DNA of 64,000 bases, from NCBI GenBank assembly GCA_026826555.1, contig JAKSZT010021121.1, forward strand, positions 2,240,470 to 2,304,469, in the 5' to 3' direction. Both the position numbers and the translations under genes were made by a program. Shown piece by piece: positions 1 to 10,619 of this stretch (the stretch's first letter is position 1; each line of letters opens with the position of its first letter). The DNA is from Tolypeutes matacus (taxonomy: Eukaryota > Chordata > Mammalia > Cingulata > Chlamyphoridae). The notes below the pieces were generated by a model. The model made no database searches. It was not told the DNA's origin and saw only the letters and a program-made list of their open reading frames with translations.

Positions 1-74
1 GTATTAGTGGCTTCAGCACTAAGAGAATCAATGTTTTTCTCTTAAAGCCTGCAGTCCAGTGGAAGAGATGGACC

Positions 75-330
75 ACATATGAATAATCAAAATATTTTTC
101 CAAGTGGCAGTAATAAAGGAGAAAACTACAAGGTATAGAGAGTGATATGAGGTTGGGGATTTATTTGATTAAAGGTGGCCAGGGAAGGTGTCTTTGAGGT
201 CATGCCTTTTGATCAGAGAACTCAAAGAGGTGAGGGAGAAGAACATTACAAAATATCTAAGGTAAATGCTTCTCAGGCAGAGGAAAAAGCAAGAGTCAAT
301 GTCTTGAGTCAAGAGTCGTCTTGGCTATTT
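75..330 (-). repeat. L2 LINE fragment, antisense
   Basis: The plus strand reads like the reverse complement of the L2 3' region, including a 'GGTGGCCAGGGAAGG' block followed by a purine-rich stretch typical of antisense L2. It is non-coding and heavily diverged. Boundaries are approximate and the assignment is from memory of the consensus. Confidence 0.55.
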
Positions 331-333
331 ATC

Positions 334-470
334 CTAAATGAAAGATGTGGTTAATGTGGGGAAGTGTGGGAGGAGTATGGGTGGGTTATATGGGGATCCC
401 CTGTATTTTTGATGTAATATTTATGTAATCTAAAGCTTCTTTAAAAATAAAAAAAAAATTTTTAATGCAA
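334..470 (+). repeat. L1-like 3' end with A-rich tail
   Basis: A purine-rich stretch with 'GGGGAAGTGTGGGAGGAG' leads to 'AATCTAAAGCTTCTTTAAAAATAAA' type sequence and then an A-run. The reverse complement of about 40045-40140 shows the same terminal pattern, so both are probably 3' ends of one LINE-like family. Only the end is present, as expected for a 5'-truncated copy. Confidence 0.5.
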
Positions 471-478
471 AAAAATAT

Positions 479-508
479 GTACACAAACATACACACACAC
501 ACACACAA
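479..508. repeat. (AC)n microsatellite
   Basis: About nine CA units with an interrupted left edge, directly downstream of the A-rich LINE tail. It may have grown from that tail. Confidence 0.85.
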
Positions 509-519
509 AGTCATCTTTG

Positions 520-2360
520 TGTATTTGAATGAAAGCAAAAGCCAGGATGGGTAGGATGGAGTTAGCAATAGTTACAGTGGGGAGAGGTGGAGATCACAGG
601 CCATGGAGGTCACAGAGAAGTAGATGACAGTCATATGGAGAAAGACTCTCAATCTTTTCCTTCCTGGTCAACATCACTGTTAATATCACATCAACACAAG
701 GAGAGAGACAGAGCTAAGAGCAAATGAATCATTCTGATCACACATCTTGAGATGTTGCTATAGATTGTGATTTATGTATTCCTGCCCATAAGAGCAGATT
801 GCATCAAAGCATCTCTCTGAAAAATGCAATGCCCAGACCTCTTGACTCCAGCACTCCCTCCTACCCCTCCCTTGCATCCCACATTCATCATTTCTCTCAC
901 TGGTTCTTTGTCATGTTGCTAATGTCCCTTGGAGGAGATGGTGCAGCTCCAAGTAAAGCTGTCTCCATAAATATTTAGACAATAGAAAATGTGCCAAAGA
1001 TGCAAAGAATCTGTCCAGAGGGAGAGAAGCTCTTGCTCTCTGTTGTCTCTTCAAGCTTGTAATTTAATTCGTGGATACATGTCTTTGAATAATACATAAT
1101 TATCAATTTGCCTAAAAGAGTGCTGTAGAAACCTTAACTTCATCCTTCTTCTTTGCCCCACATGGCATTTTCTTCTCACCCCAGAATATACACTCCTTCT
1201 TTTTTTCCTTTATCTTTTTCTTTCTTCTTTCCTCCCATGCTTCTTATCACATGCTCTATGTCAGGCTTTGTTAAATTATCCATTGGAGAGTCTGTATTTA
1301 CTGTCTCACTTCATCTCATAGTCACTTGTCAATTCATTTTAATTAGTATTCTCCCTCCATCTCCCTTCCTCTGTTCCCACTCAGATCAACCCAGTCTTCA
1401 TATTACTAAACCTGCTGGCCATTGTTTTTTTTTGTTTTGTTTTGTTTTTTTGGTTCTTCATTGAATTGGATAACATTAACTTGTCCAATAAATACTTGCT
1501 GAATGGGTGAAATCATTAATAGAAACTCAAGCTCCCTTTAGCATCTATTTGTACCACTCATTGTTTGCTTGGCCCACTCTAGCCATTCTTTCTCTGCCTC
1601 TTAAATATTTGATGTCCTTTGGGTTGTTTCTTTATGTCTTCTAACCCTTCACCCCCACTGATCCCTTATCATCATTATCTCTTCCATACCTCTGGCTTCA
1701 AATCTAATAGTTTCTTAATTTCTGTGATCTGCCTTGACTAAATAGCTGAGTCCTGTGAATTGACAAGTGATAAGTGGAATGCTATGTCTTAGCCTATCCA
1801 CACTCTCTTTCGATTAATGGGATTTAAATGACCCCTGATATAACCCCTTATTTCTATCCCAGTCCCATCTACTATTTCTTCCTCACCTGCCCCCAAATTC
1901 TCTCACTAGAAACTTCCTCAACAAGACACAGAAACTACGCTTTCCTAATAATTACAGGCTGGAAATTACTCCTCTTGAATGTTTTAGAATGACATATTTT
2001 GACTTGATTTAGCTTTTTCAATCTTGTGAGAAATTCTGAAGCTGGAGGAATTTTTAAAAACTCCTTCCAGCTCCATGTTTGGCATAAAAAGCTCTTCTTT
2101 AGACCTGAGGGAGAGGAGGACTCTTATCTTCTCCTTTAATCAAATCAATTTAGGGCTGAAAGGAAGGCCAAGTTGACAGCCAGTATTTCACTAGCATTCC
2201 ACCCCTTTAAGCATGCAAAAATTTTTTTCTGCTTTATTGGATGAAATGAGGTGCTTGATTTTAAGGGCTCTAAATCAATAGGCAGCAAATGAGATACTGC
2301 ATGCAAAAGTAGAAAGTGTTCAAGTCTGTTCAAGGAATGGTATGGGGGCACAGACATTTC
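520..2360. other. Mostly unassigned, AT-rich DNA
   Basis: No convincing gene. A T/G-rich tract at about 1424-1452 looks like an inverted (CAAAA)-type tail. The 'AATAAATACTTGCTGAATGGGTGAA' type sequence near 1487-1512 resembles the 3' end of a sense L2. Pyrimidine-rich blocks at 1180-1240 and 1360-1400 give short open frames of low complexity. Confidence 0.4.
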
Positions 2361-2364
2361 AGTT

Positions 2365-2525
2365 TTCTGCAGGTATTATCATCTGTGGTTTTTACAGATG
2401 TGGAATTAGGGTCAGAGAGATGCCCAAGGTATCTAACTAAAAGAATAGCAAAGATGGACTATAATCCTGACCTTGTAATTTCTAATGCAATGGTTCTTGT
2501 CAGCTACATGGCATGGATTACATGA
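2365..2525 (+). repeat. MIR SINE fragment, sense
   Basis: The core reads 'TTACAGATGTGGAATTAGGGTCAGAGAG' followed by a decayed 'AAGGTCACACAGCTAGTAAG' segment, the typical 3' half of MIR. Short open frames over it are not genes. Confidence 0.5.
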
Positions 2526-2817
2526 GGAATTATTCTGCATGAGAGATAATGCACTCCTTAATGTTTCTTTAATAATGATTATAAACTGTTTAAATCAGTT
2601 GTGTGAATGTGAGGTTCAGTGCAATATCTAATTCAACACTGCTATAATTTCAAAGACAAGGATTATAGGAATTCTCCTCTTGTACCATCTGTCTATTATG
2701 TTGTTTCGATTGTAGGCTAACAAAATTAAAATTCCAAAGCCTAATTTTGAATTGGGAGAGTAATATAATTTTTCTTAGAAATTATATTGGCATCGTAATG
2801 AAGCATCGATTCTTATA

Positions 2818-4821
2818 TAGGCATGTCTTGGAGATGCTGCAGGTTTACTTCCAGACAACTGCAGTAAAGAAAATCACGTGAATTCTTTGGTTTCCCAGTG
2901 CATATAAAAGTTATGTTTACACTACACTGTAGTTTAATAAGTGTGAAATATCATTATGTCTAAAAAACAAGTATTTTTTAGTATTTTTAAAGTGTTTTAA
3001 TTAAAAAATATTTTACTGCTTAAAAATACTAACCATCATCTGAACTTTAAGTAATCTTTTCGCTGGTGGAGAGTCTTGCCTCGATGCTGATGGCTGCTGA
3101 CTGATGAGGGCAGTGGTTGCCAAAGGTTGGGATGGCTATGGCAATTTCTCAAAATAAGACAACAATGAAGTTTGCCTCTTTGATTGACCCTTCCTTTCAC
3201 AAAAGATTCCTCTGCAGCAGTGATGCTGTTTGATAGCATATTTTACCTAGAGTAGAACTTTCAAATTTGGAGTCAGTCCTCTCACACCCTCTAGCTGCTT
3301 TATCAGCTAAGTTAATGTAATATTCTAAATCCTTTGTTGTCATTTCAACAATGTTTGCAGTATCTTCCAAGGAGTAGATTCCATCTCAAGAAACCATTTA
3401 CCCCCCACATCCGTAAGAAACAATTCCTCATCCATTAAAGTTTTATCATGAGATTGTAGCAGTTCAATCACATATTCAGGCTCCACTTCCAAGTCTAGTT
3501 CTCTTGCTATTTCTACCATATCTGCAGTTATATCCTCCATTGAAGTCTTGAGCCCTTCAAGGTCATCCATGAGGGTTAGATTCATTTTCTTCTAACCCTG
3601 AGCAGTAATTCTCAACAGTTGGTCTAAAATAGTTAGAAACCTGTGTAAACAGAAGTGTTGTCATCCAGGCTTTGGTTTTCCAATTAGAGTACAAGCAGAG
3701 TGGATTTAACATACTTCTTAAGGGCCATAAGATTTTTGGAATGGCAGATGAGCACCGGCTTCAACTTCAAGTAACCAGCTGCGTTAGCCCTTAACAGGAG
3801 AGTCAACCTGTACTTTGAAGCTTTAAAGTCAGGCATTGGCTTCTCTAGCTATGAAAGTCCTAGATAACATCTTCTCCCAATATAATAAGGCTGTTTCATC
3901 TACATTGAACATCTGTTGCTTAGTGTAGCCTCCTTCATCATTTATCAGCACTTGCTGCTTCACCTTGCACTTTTAGGTTATGGAGACGGCTTCTTACCTT
4001 AAATTTCACCTCTGCTAGCTTCAAACTTTTCTTCTGCAGCTTCCTCACCTCTCTCAGCCCTCATAGTATTGAAGAGAGTTAGGGCCTTGCTCTGGATTAG
4101 TTTTTGGCTTAAGGGAATATTGTGGCTGGTTTGCTTTTTTATCCAGACCACTAAAACTTTCTCCATGATGCAATGAGGCTGTTTTGCTTCCTCATCATTC
4201 ATGCGTCCACTGGAGTAGTACTTTTAATTTCCTTCAAGAGCTTTTCTTTTGCGTTTTTAATGTGGCTAACCATTTGGCGCAAGAGTCCTAGCTTTTGGCC
4301 TATCTTGGATTTCAACAGGCCTTCCTCACCAAGCTTAATCATGTCTAGCTTTTGATTTAAAGTGGGAGAGGTGTGACTCTTCCTTTCACTTGAACACTTA
4401 GAGACCACTGTAGGGTTATTAATTTCAATATTGTTATGTCTCAGGTGATAAGGAAGCCTGAGCAGAGGGAGAGAGACAGTGAATCTCTGGCCAGTGGAGC
4501 CATGAGAACACACACAGCATTTATCAATTACATTTGCAGTCTTATACGGGTACATTTGGTGATGCCCAAAAACAATTAGAATAGTAACATCACAAATCAC
4601 AGATCATAGATCACCATAAATGATATAATAATAATAAAAAGTTTAAAATCTTGCAAGCATGACTAAAATGTGTTCAGAGAAATGAAGTGAGCACATGCTG
4701 TTGAAAAATTGGCATCGATAGACTTGCTCAACACAGGGTTACCACAAGCCTTCAATTTGTAAAAAAACGCAGTATTGGTGAAGCACCATAAAGCTAAGTG
4801 CAATGAAATGAGGTATGCCTA
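2818..4821 (-). mobile_element. Tigger1-like (pogo/Tc1-mariner) DNA transposon, internally deleted
   Basis: The left terminus reads TAGGCATGTCTTGGAG and the right terminus ends GAGGTATGCCTA, matching the Tigger1 inverted repeat with the outermost C/G of each end mutated to T/A. Both ends are flanked by TA (2816-2817 and 4822-4823), the expected target duplication. The element is about 2.0 kb against roughly 2.4 kb for the full-length family; the missing part is an internal deletion near 3590-3600. The transposase gene runs on the minus strand and is broken. The match to Tigger1 is from memory and strong along the whole length. Confidence 0.93.
3036..4408 (-). pseudogene. Tigger1 transposase pseudogene
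   Basis: In intact relatives the product is a pogo-type transposase: an N-terminal helix-turn-helix DNA-binding region followed by a DDE catalytic domain. The N-terminus is recognisable on the minus strand ([20 protein letters not shown], then [20 protein letters not shown]). The expected start codon is GTG instead of ATG at 4406-4408. A CGA-to-TGA nonsense change lies just after STTPVDA near 4200. Further fragments read [18 protein letters not shown] and [16 protein letters not shown] (3999-4202). The C-terminal part (EIARELDLEVEPEYVIELLQ, 3340-3585) survives. Sequence carrying two of the three DDE catalytic residues is deleted near 3590-3600. It cannot encode active transposase. Confidence 0.9.
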
Positions 4822-5090
4822 TAGTTAATATAATAAAGCACAATTATAGTAGTATTTTTTTTTCATTTTTGTCAGTAAATCAATCATCCTACATGAATAA
4901 GTCCCACTAAATAGTTTTGTGTGTGTGAGCATCCATCTCTCACTTCCTGTGCAGATATACCTACTCATACTCAATGTGTCTGGAAACCCTGGATTCTCTT
5001 CTTCCTCCCCTCTGCTCCCTAGGGGAGGAGAAGTGACTCAATCAGATTGGTGAATTTGGGAGTAGTTGCTGAGCATATTTAGCTTAGCTT

Positions 5091-5234
5091 ATAGGTTCTC
5101 AAGTGTGGTCACAAGCTCAGCAGCATCTGTATCACCAGGACTTGTTGGAAATGCAAATTCTAAGACCCAACCCCAGCCCACTGATTCAGAAGCTCCAGGT
5201 GGTGCTGATGCCCACTCAAGTTTGAGAACCACTG
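5091..5234 (-). mobile_element. MER5A-like hAT-Charlie MITE
   Basis: About 145 bp. The right end reads TTTGAGAACCACTG and the left end AGGTTCTCAAGTGTGGTCAC, the hAT/Charlie inverted termini. The body includes 'CAGCAGCATCTGTATCACC' and 'GGAAATGCAAATTCTAAGAC', characteristic of antisense MER5A. It is non-autonomous and has no coding capacity. I could not define a clean 8-bp target duplication. Confidence 0.85.
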
Positions 5235-5611
5235 TTTAGCTGACTCCTTCCTCTCTTTAGGTTCACCTGCTGTGTGCTGGTCTGTTTTCTGCTATGTGAG
5301 TCTGCCCATGGGTGGGGGATGGATGGTAGGTAGTTATCTAACAATTGGGTGCTCTCATCTGCTAATTTCAGGGTACAATGTTAGGAAGCCCATGATTTCA
5401 CATACCTAAATCATGTTCTCCAACCAAAGTTCTCCAACCAAAGTTTTATCTAATGGAGCTGATATTTTGATCCTCTTATGACTCTTATTTCAATTATTCA
5501 GTTGGTTTTGAATTTGGGTGGGTAAAGGTGTCATTTTGGGCCCCTTAATACCATAATAGTCAGATTTTTTCTTTATGACCATATATATACTGGAAGGAGA
5601 TTTGGATAGTC

Positions 5612-5708
5612 CAACTCTCTCACTTTATAATTGGGGCAACTGAAACTCAGAGAAGGGAAGACATTTATTTAAATTCACGCAGGAGCTGGTCCCAGTCCTG
5701 GGCTCACA
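5612..5708 (+). repeat. MIR SINE fragment, sense
   Basis: The MIR core and 3' part are seen as 'CTCACTTTATAATTGGGGCAACTGAAACTCAGAGAAGGGAAG'-like sequence, followed by a decayed 'TCACGCAGGAGCTGG' region. Confidence 0.5.
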
Positions 5709-5709
5709 T

Positions 5710-6330
5710 AATATTCTAACATACATCTACCATGATGCACCTTAACAGGTTCCCAGTGGAAAGAGAGGAAATGCATACTCTGAGCAATCCATCTCACCAT
5801 ATTGAAGATTCCCTAATTTACATTTCGCCTAGGAGTGTGGATGCCTCTGCATCTGCCTCATTTCCTTGTTTCACTGTTGAATATGACCCCCTCAGTGTAA
5901 CATCCTTGCATTCCTAACCCAGCATCCAACTTCCTCAACAGGGATTGAAAATGAGTTGCAGCTGTTCAGCCTCTCTGTGGTGGAGAACAAATTCTTAATC
6001 CTAAACTGAGCTCCTCTTGGGGAAAGTGTGTAGTGTAATGAAGAAATGCTCACAGCTATGCTGCTGAGCTCACCTTCTTCTCCTTTTAGTCATTTTTTAT
6101 TCCAGACTGCAGTCTAATTATTTCTCCAGATCAAATCACTTGATCCCATGCCAGAGACATTTCCTATGAGTTAACGAATCTAGCTTTCACAATTATATTT
6201 TTACCAATCTACTTTGACGTTATATTTGTCTCTTCCTGGCTGTCTATTTGCATGCATTTTTCATATTCAAAAGTTCAGACCAGCTTTTGGCTGTCATGCT
6301 ATGGACCAACAAATTTACCTCTATCTTTAT
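5710..6330. other. No assignable feature
   Basis: Apparently unique DNA. A 61-codon open frame at 5732-5917 has no recognisable domain and no splice-site or codon support. A small L2-like trace may lie at 6060-6180. Confidence 0.4.
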
Positions 6331-6334
6331 AGCT

Positions 6335-6560
6335 TGATAGTAATAGCTAATCTTAATGAGCAATTGCTATGTGCCAGACAGTGTGCTAAGCATTTTACAT
6401 GTGTTGGCTTATCTAACAATTGTTGTAACCTATGAAGTAGATAATGATATACTCTACACTTTTTAGATGAGAAACTGTGACCCAAAGAGGTAATATAACT
6501 TTCCCAAGATCACATAGCTAGCTAGTAAGTGATGGAGCTAAAATTTGAGCCTTGGTTATT
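6335..6560 (+). repeat. MIR SINE, nearly full length, sense
   Basis: The order of MIR landmarks is preserved: TAATAGCTAATCTTAATGAG, GCTATGTGCCAGACAGTGTG, CTAAGCATTTTACATGTGTT, GATGAGAAACTGTGACCCAA, then AAGATCACATAGCTAGCTAG. This is one of the clearer MIR copies in the window. Confidence 0.9.
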
Positions 6561-6564
6561 CAAA

Positions 6565-7189
6565 TTCATAGGTTTCCTGTTAGCCACAGGTTATACTACA
6601 GTCTTCATGTGCAAGGGTAGGGAAGACATGTCTTTATGCACCCACTCCCTTTTTGATATGCCATTCCTTTCTTTGTTCCATATCTATTGTGGTAGAGATT
6701 TGAGCCGAGTTCTGGAATCCTGGGGCTCCCAAGACCATTTTACACAATGAGACAAGTGATGGTTTTTTGGGATGGCCCAGCTGGGGGAGGGCCTAGAGGA
6801 GAGTGTAATTGACAGCCTTCCCAGAAGCCAAACAGGGACCACATTTAGTCCAACCCCATCTGCCAAGGGGAAGAGCTGAGATGATTTTTGGGGAAATATT
6901 CATTGATTTGCCAGTAGCATACAACAGCTAAGTCCCATTTTCACAGATGACTCTTGGGTCTGAATATATCCAGCATATGGAGTGTGTGATAGACCTTGGA
7001 GATCCTTCAGTGTTGTAGGTTGGCCCCACTGGCCAGTCTATGGAAAAGACTCTCAATTTCTAGTAGGGGAAACACTTGAAATGTATGCAATCCAGAGAGA
7101 ATGGGTTAGCTGGAGGTATCTAACAGAAATCAAAGATCAGGGTAGACCAAGTGTAGAAATAATAAAATTAGCACTTCTTAGAAAATTCA
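6565..7189. other. Unassigned flank of a retro-insertion
   Basis: No recognised repeat or gene. The right end supplies the target site of the retro-insertion at 7190; the target duplication AGAAAATTCA is at 7180-7189. An open frame of 193 codons spans 6982-7563 and crosses into the insertion, so it cannot be one conserved gene. Confidence 0.45.
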
Positions 7190-7972
7190 CTTCCAGAGAC
7201 TGGAGCCTCTGGCCTACCTATGTGCCAGGTGTGCGTGGAATCTCGGTGGAGCTGCAACTCCTACCCTATAGTTCAATGGACTCATCCAAGTCACCTGGCG
7301 AGGAGACAACGATGGGCAATGGCCATCCCAGGGAATGGAGAGGGCCTGCATCTGCAGGCAGGATCATCCCACCCACCATATACATGGGATATAAGCCCTC
7401 TGTCACTTGGAGGTGGAGTGGACATCACCATCCCAGTCCCCTCAGGTTTGGGGGAAGAACTATGGACCAGAGTGGACTTGATGGTATTCTGTTGTACACA
7501 TATGGTGATTCTAGCAATGGAAGAAATTATAACAATGAGGTCGAAAAAAAAAAAGTAAATTGAATTTTGAAGGATGTTGGTTTGAAGGCTGTTTACAAGA
7601 TCTTTTTGATAACAAATATGTAAGGTATGTAGGATGTGTTTTTAAGGGAATGGAAAAGAGTTTTGTCTAAAAGTGAAATGACAGGTTTTTACAGAATGAT
7701 AAAAAGGAATATGTAGGACAATCTGAATAAATATAGAAACTTGTAGAAGCTTTTCAGAAAAGGGATTTTATCTGTCATGTTCTTTGGTGGTTAAGATTTG
7801 ATAGGTTTATAAGACATTTAAGAATTTCCTTAGAGAGAATCTTCATGCAGAACTAGTATTTGATTTTCTTTCCTTTATAATGACAAAATATCCTTGGATT
7901 ATTGGTCTACTCTTAATAAGAATTAATAAAAGGTTTTTGTGAAAAAAAAAAAAAAAAAAAAAAAGAAAAGAA
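7190..7972 (+). mobile_element. Retrotransposed insert with internal and terminal poly(A)
   Basis: The insert is flanked by AGAAAATTCA at 7180-7189 and 7973-7982, and the left junction (TT then AGAAAA) resembles an L1 endonuclease site. The first part (7193-7543) is homologous to the reverse strand of 40391-40733. It ends in an 11-bp A-run (7544-7554). About 386 bp of unrelated AT-rich sequence follows, with an AATAAA near 7925-7930, and the insert ends in a longer A-rich tail from about 7942. The arrangement suggests read-through of a weak polyadenylation site and co-mobilisation of downstream DNA (3' transduction). A chimeric retrocopy is an alternative. Confidence 0.55.
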
Positions 7973-8174
7973 AGAAAATTCATGTGGCAAATGTATCCAC
8001 TTAGAATTGGGCTGTTTCACTAAGTCAGGCAGAATGGATCTAGGGTTTTTGCTCTTACATACAAAGTAGGCTTTAGGAAGGATGTAGTGACCGAGCTGAG
8101 TTCTGAAGGATCAGTAGTGCTAAGACATTGAAGATAGATAGTAAGAGTTGATGTTCCAAAAATAAACAGCTTAT

Positions 8175-8305
8175 TCCTATATCAGTTAGGATGTGCTTGG
8201 TTGCCAATAACAGAAAAACCTGATTAACAATGGGAAAAACAACTTTGCATTTATATTTTCCACATATCAAGAAGTCTTTCCTTAGCAATATCAAGGTTGG
8301 TGTCA
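8175..8305. repeat. Probable degenerate interspersed repeat fragment
   Basis: The phrase 'TTGGTTGCCAATAACAGAAAAACCTGA' resembles a common mammalian repeat motif, but I cannot name the family with confidence. Confidence 0.25.
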
Positions 8306-8311
8306 CTGCAA

Positions 8312-8509
8312 TTTTTCCCTCCCCTCATTCTTTCCTTCCTTCTCTCCTTCCTCTCTCTCTTTTCCAACCTTCCTCCCTCCCTCTCTCTCTGTTTCTCCCT
8401 TTCTCTCTCCCTCTCTCTCTCTCTCTCTCTTTTTATCTCTCTNNNNNNNNNNCCCTCCCTCCCTCCCTCTCTTCCTCCCTTGCTCCCTTTCTTTCTTCCT
8501 TTCTTTTCC
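8312..8509. repeat. CT-rich microsatellite with assembly gap
   Basis: Mixed (CT)n, (CCTT)n and (CCCT)n pyrimidine tract. Ten N bases at 8443-8452 mark an unresolved repeat length. Open frames on both strands here are low-complexity artefacts (Ser/Leu/Phe or Arg/Glu/Lys runs). Confidence 0.95.
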
Positions 8510-8514
8510 ACAAT

Positions 8515-9008
8515 AATCTCATGTTGGCAGTCACAGTTCCAGGCATTTCATCCATGTTCTAATCAGGAAGAAGGGGGATGGGTGATGTCACATATATTCA
8601 ATTCTTTTATCAGCAAAGAAAAAGTTTTCCTAAAAAAGCCAGTAACTTTCCACTTATGTTGCAGAACCAAATTACATGGCCATTCTTGGCTACTTTTCCA
8701 AGAGAATGCCACTGGGAATGTGTGTGAAGCTAGCCAACTGACAGTGTCATCCACATCATACCTGCTTTCCTAGGAGCTTTGTGAAAGCAGCATTGATATT
8801 ATCTTCATTTCTTTATTTCACACAAGTGTAGAGGACAGTGTTGTGCCCAAAGAAGGGATAACACAAGTCGTTCATTGCAGGAATAAATAAATTCATTTCA
8901 TTGCAACAGGCAGTTATTAAGTGTGTGCCATATGTTAGCAGCTATGTGGGTACAGATCAAGAAGTATAGGGCCTGGTGGCTGGGGGCCAAATACTCAACA
9001 TATACAGG
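8515..9008. other. No assignable feature
   Basis: Apparently unique sequence with open frames of at most about 60 codons and no domain. A weak L2-like trace ('GGCAGTTATTAAGTGTGTGCCATATG') lies at 8908-8933. Confidence 0.4.
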
Positions 9009-9010
9009 GG

Positions 9011-9409
9011 CCAGTACCTGAGTGGCTTAAAACAACAGAGATCTATTGTCTCACAGTTTTGGAGGCTAGAAACCTGATTCAGTGTGTTGGCAGGGCCATG
9101 CTCCCTCTGAAACCTGTAAGGGAGAATCATTCCTTTCCTCTTTTTCACTTCTGGTGGTTTGTGGGTATTCCTTGCAGTGCTTCCATCTCTGTCTCCACTG
9201 TCCCATGTCCTTCTTCCTTTGTATGTCTGGGTTTCTTCTCCACTTATATACCAATCACATTTGATTTAGGGCTCACTCTACTCTAGTATGACCTCGTAGT
9301 AACTACTTCTGTCTGCAATGATCTTATTTCAAATAAGGTCACAGGCACAGGTACTAGAGATTAGGACTTCAACTGCTCTTTTGGGGAGCACAGTTCAACC
9401 CAAAACAGG
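9011..9409 (-). repeat. MaLR-type (MLT1-like) LTR, antisense
   Basis: Landmarks of the common antisense MaLR pattern appear in order: GAGTGGCTTAAAACAACAGA, TCACAGTTTTGGAGGCTAGA, GGCAGGGCCATGCTCCCTCT, then AATAAGGTCACAGGCACAGG and a terminal 'TTCAACCCAAAACA'. The same order occurs in the copy at 11010-11459. The subfamily name is uncertain. Confidence 0.75.
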
Positions 9410-9529
9410 TACAGAAAAGCAGCTGTTTGAGTGACCCCAGAGAGGGATCACATGGCCCACCCTGGGGATGTGGAGAAGGAGGGGAAGAAGAGAGTCAAAA
9501 GGAATCAGGAGAGAGCTTAGATTATGCTT

Positions 9530-9790
9530 AGGTAACAAATGACCCCTAAATCTCAATGTTCAACCACAAGGTTTATTTCTTTATCATTCTATGGGCCATT
9601 GCTGATTAGCTGTGGCTCTGCTCCACCTCAGCCTCATCCTGGACCCCAAGCCCACTGAGCAGACTCTATCTGGAACATTGGCAGAGGGAACTGAAACGTG
9701 GCAACCACACGCTGGCTCTTAGAGACTTCTAAGAAGTGACACATGCCACTTCTGCTCATGCTTCCTTGGCAAATACAAGTCACATGGCTG
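9530..9790. repeat. Ancient MER/LTR-type repeat, family unresolved
   Basis: Reads 'TAGGTAACAAATGACCCCTAAATCTCAATG' then 'GGTTTATTTCTTTATCATTC', 'GCTCTGCTCCACCTCAGCCTCATCC', 'GGAACATTGGCAGAGGGAAC' and 'GAAGTGACACATGCCACTTC'. This matches a mammalian interspersed repeat that I recognise but cannot name. The insert at 16881-17294 begins with the same 'GGTTATGC...AATAAACAACCCC' opening. Confidence 0.55.
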
Positions 9791-9799
9791 CCAAACACG

Positions 9800-10610
9800 G
9801 TGGTGATGTATAACCCTCCACAAGAGGGGCATGGGATATAGGGGAACAGTAATTGTTACCACAAGAGCCCAGGGCAGGGCCAGACTGACAGTGCTCTCTG
9901 TTCCTTCTGATTTATCTCCCTCTCCTTTTTCTTTTCCTAGAGGCCAGTCACCAACTCCCCTCAGTGTGGGAGAGCTGTGGGCTGAGCCAAGTGGCCAGGG
10001 ATGAGCTGGAGGAGGCAGGAGGGTGACTTCATCTCCAAACTGGTCAGGAAAGGAGACGGAGGGAAGGCCTGCATCCAGAGCCAGGGCGATCCTGACCCGG
10101 TGCAGCTTTTCGGGAGGTAGAATTCCACCATCTGTCTTTTCTAATGCTCTTTGGATGGGAGTTCTCCCAGGATATAGAGGCTGGTGCCCAAACTGCTGAG
10201 AAATCCTTGTTGGCAGCCAGCACTGGCTCAATACCTGTCAACTCTGAGGATGGACTCATGGCATGTATGGGGCTTGTAATCTGCAGAGTCTTGGGGTATA
10301 TGAGCTAGGGACAGGGACAATGACCAGAACCCTCATTTGTTGTTAGTAGGAATAAACTTGCACAAATATGGACTTAGCACACAAAGAGCCAGGTTAAGAT
10401 TTAGCTTGACCTGAATATTTGAGGCTTTGTGGGAGAGAACATCTTAGATTTTCTGTCCAGCTAGGTTTATGTACCCTGCTTTTAAATCCTCCTTCACATA
10501 CTTTAAAATCAACTCTTAGTAGGATACTCATAAACTCAGATTCTTGTCTGTAGGCACCAAGAAACATGCCCTGAGCCTTCAGGATGAAGGTTAGTAGAAT
10601 ACTTGGCTAA
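9800..10610. other. Apparently unique, moderately GC-rich DNA
   Basis: Contains scattered CpG at 10050-10110. A minus-strand open frame of 170 codons (9719-10231) and an overlapping 71-codon frame (10044-10259) occur, but two reading frames are open at once and part overlaps the adjacent repeat, so chance is likely. I recognise no domain. Confidence 0.35.
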
Positions 10611-10619
10611 GAACACAAG

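Noticed and set aside
6982..7563. 193-codon open frame on the plus strand
   Set aside because: It crosses the junction of a retro-insertion at 7190, a second frame is open over the same DNA, and no domain is recognisable. Chance openness in a stop-poor repeat is the best explanation.
8230..8773. Frames of 110 and 158 codons across the CT tract
   Set aside because: Low-complexity Ser/Leu/Pro translation of a microsatellite spanning an N gap.
9719..10231. 170-codon minus-strand frame
   Set aside because: Part lies in an old interspersed repeat, an alternative frame is open, and the predicted protein is Pro/Leu-rich without recognisable motifs.
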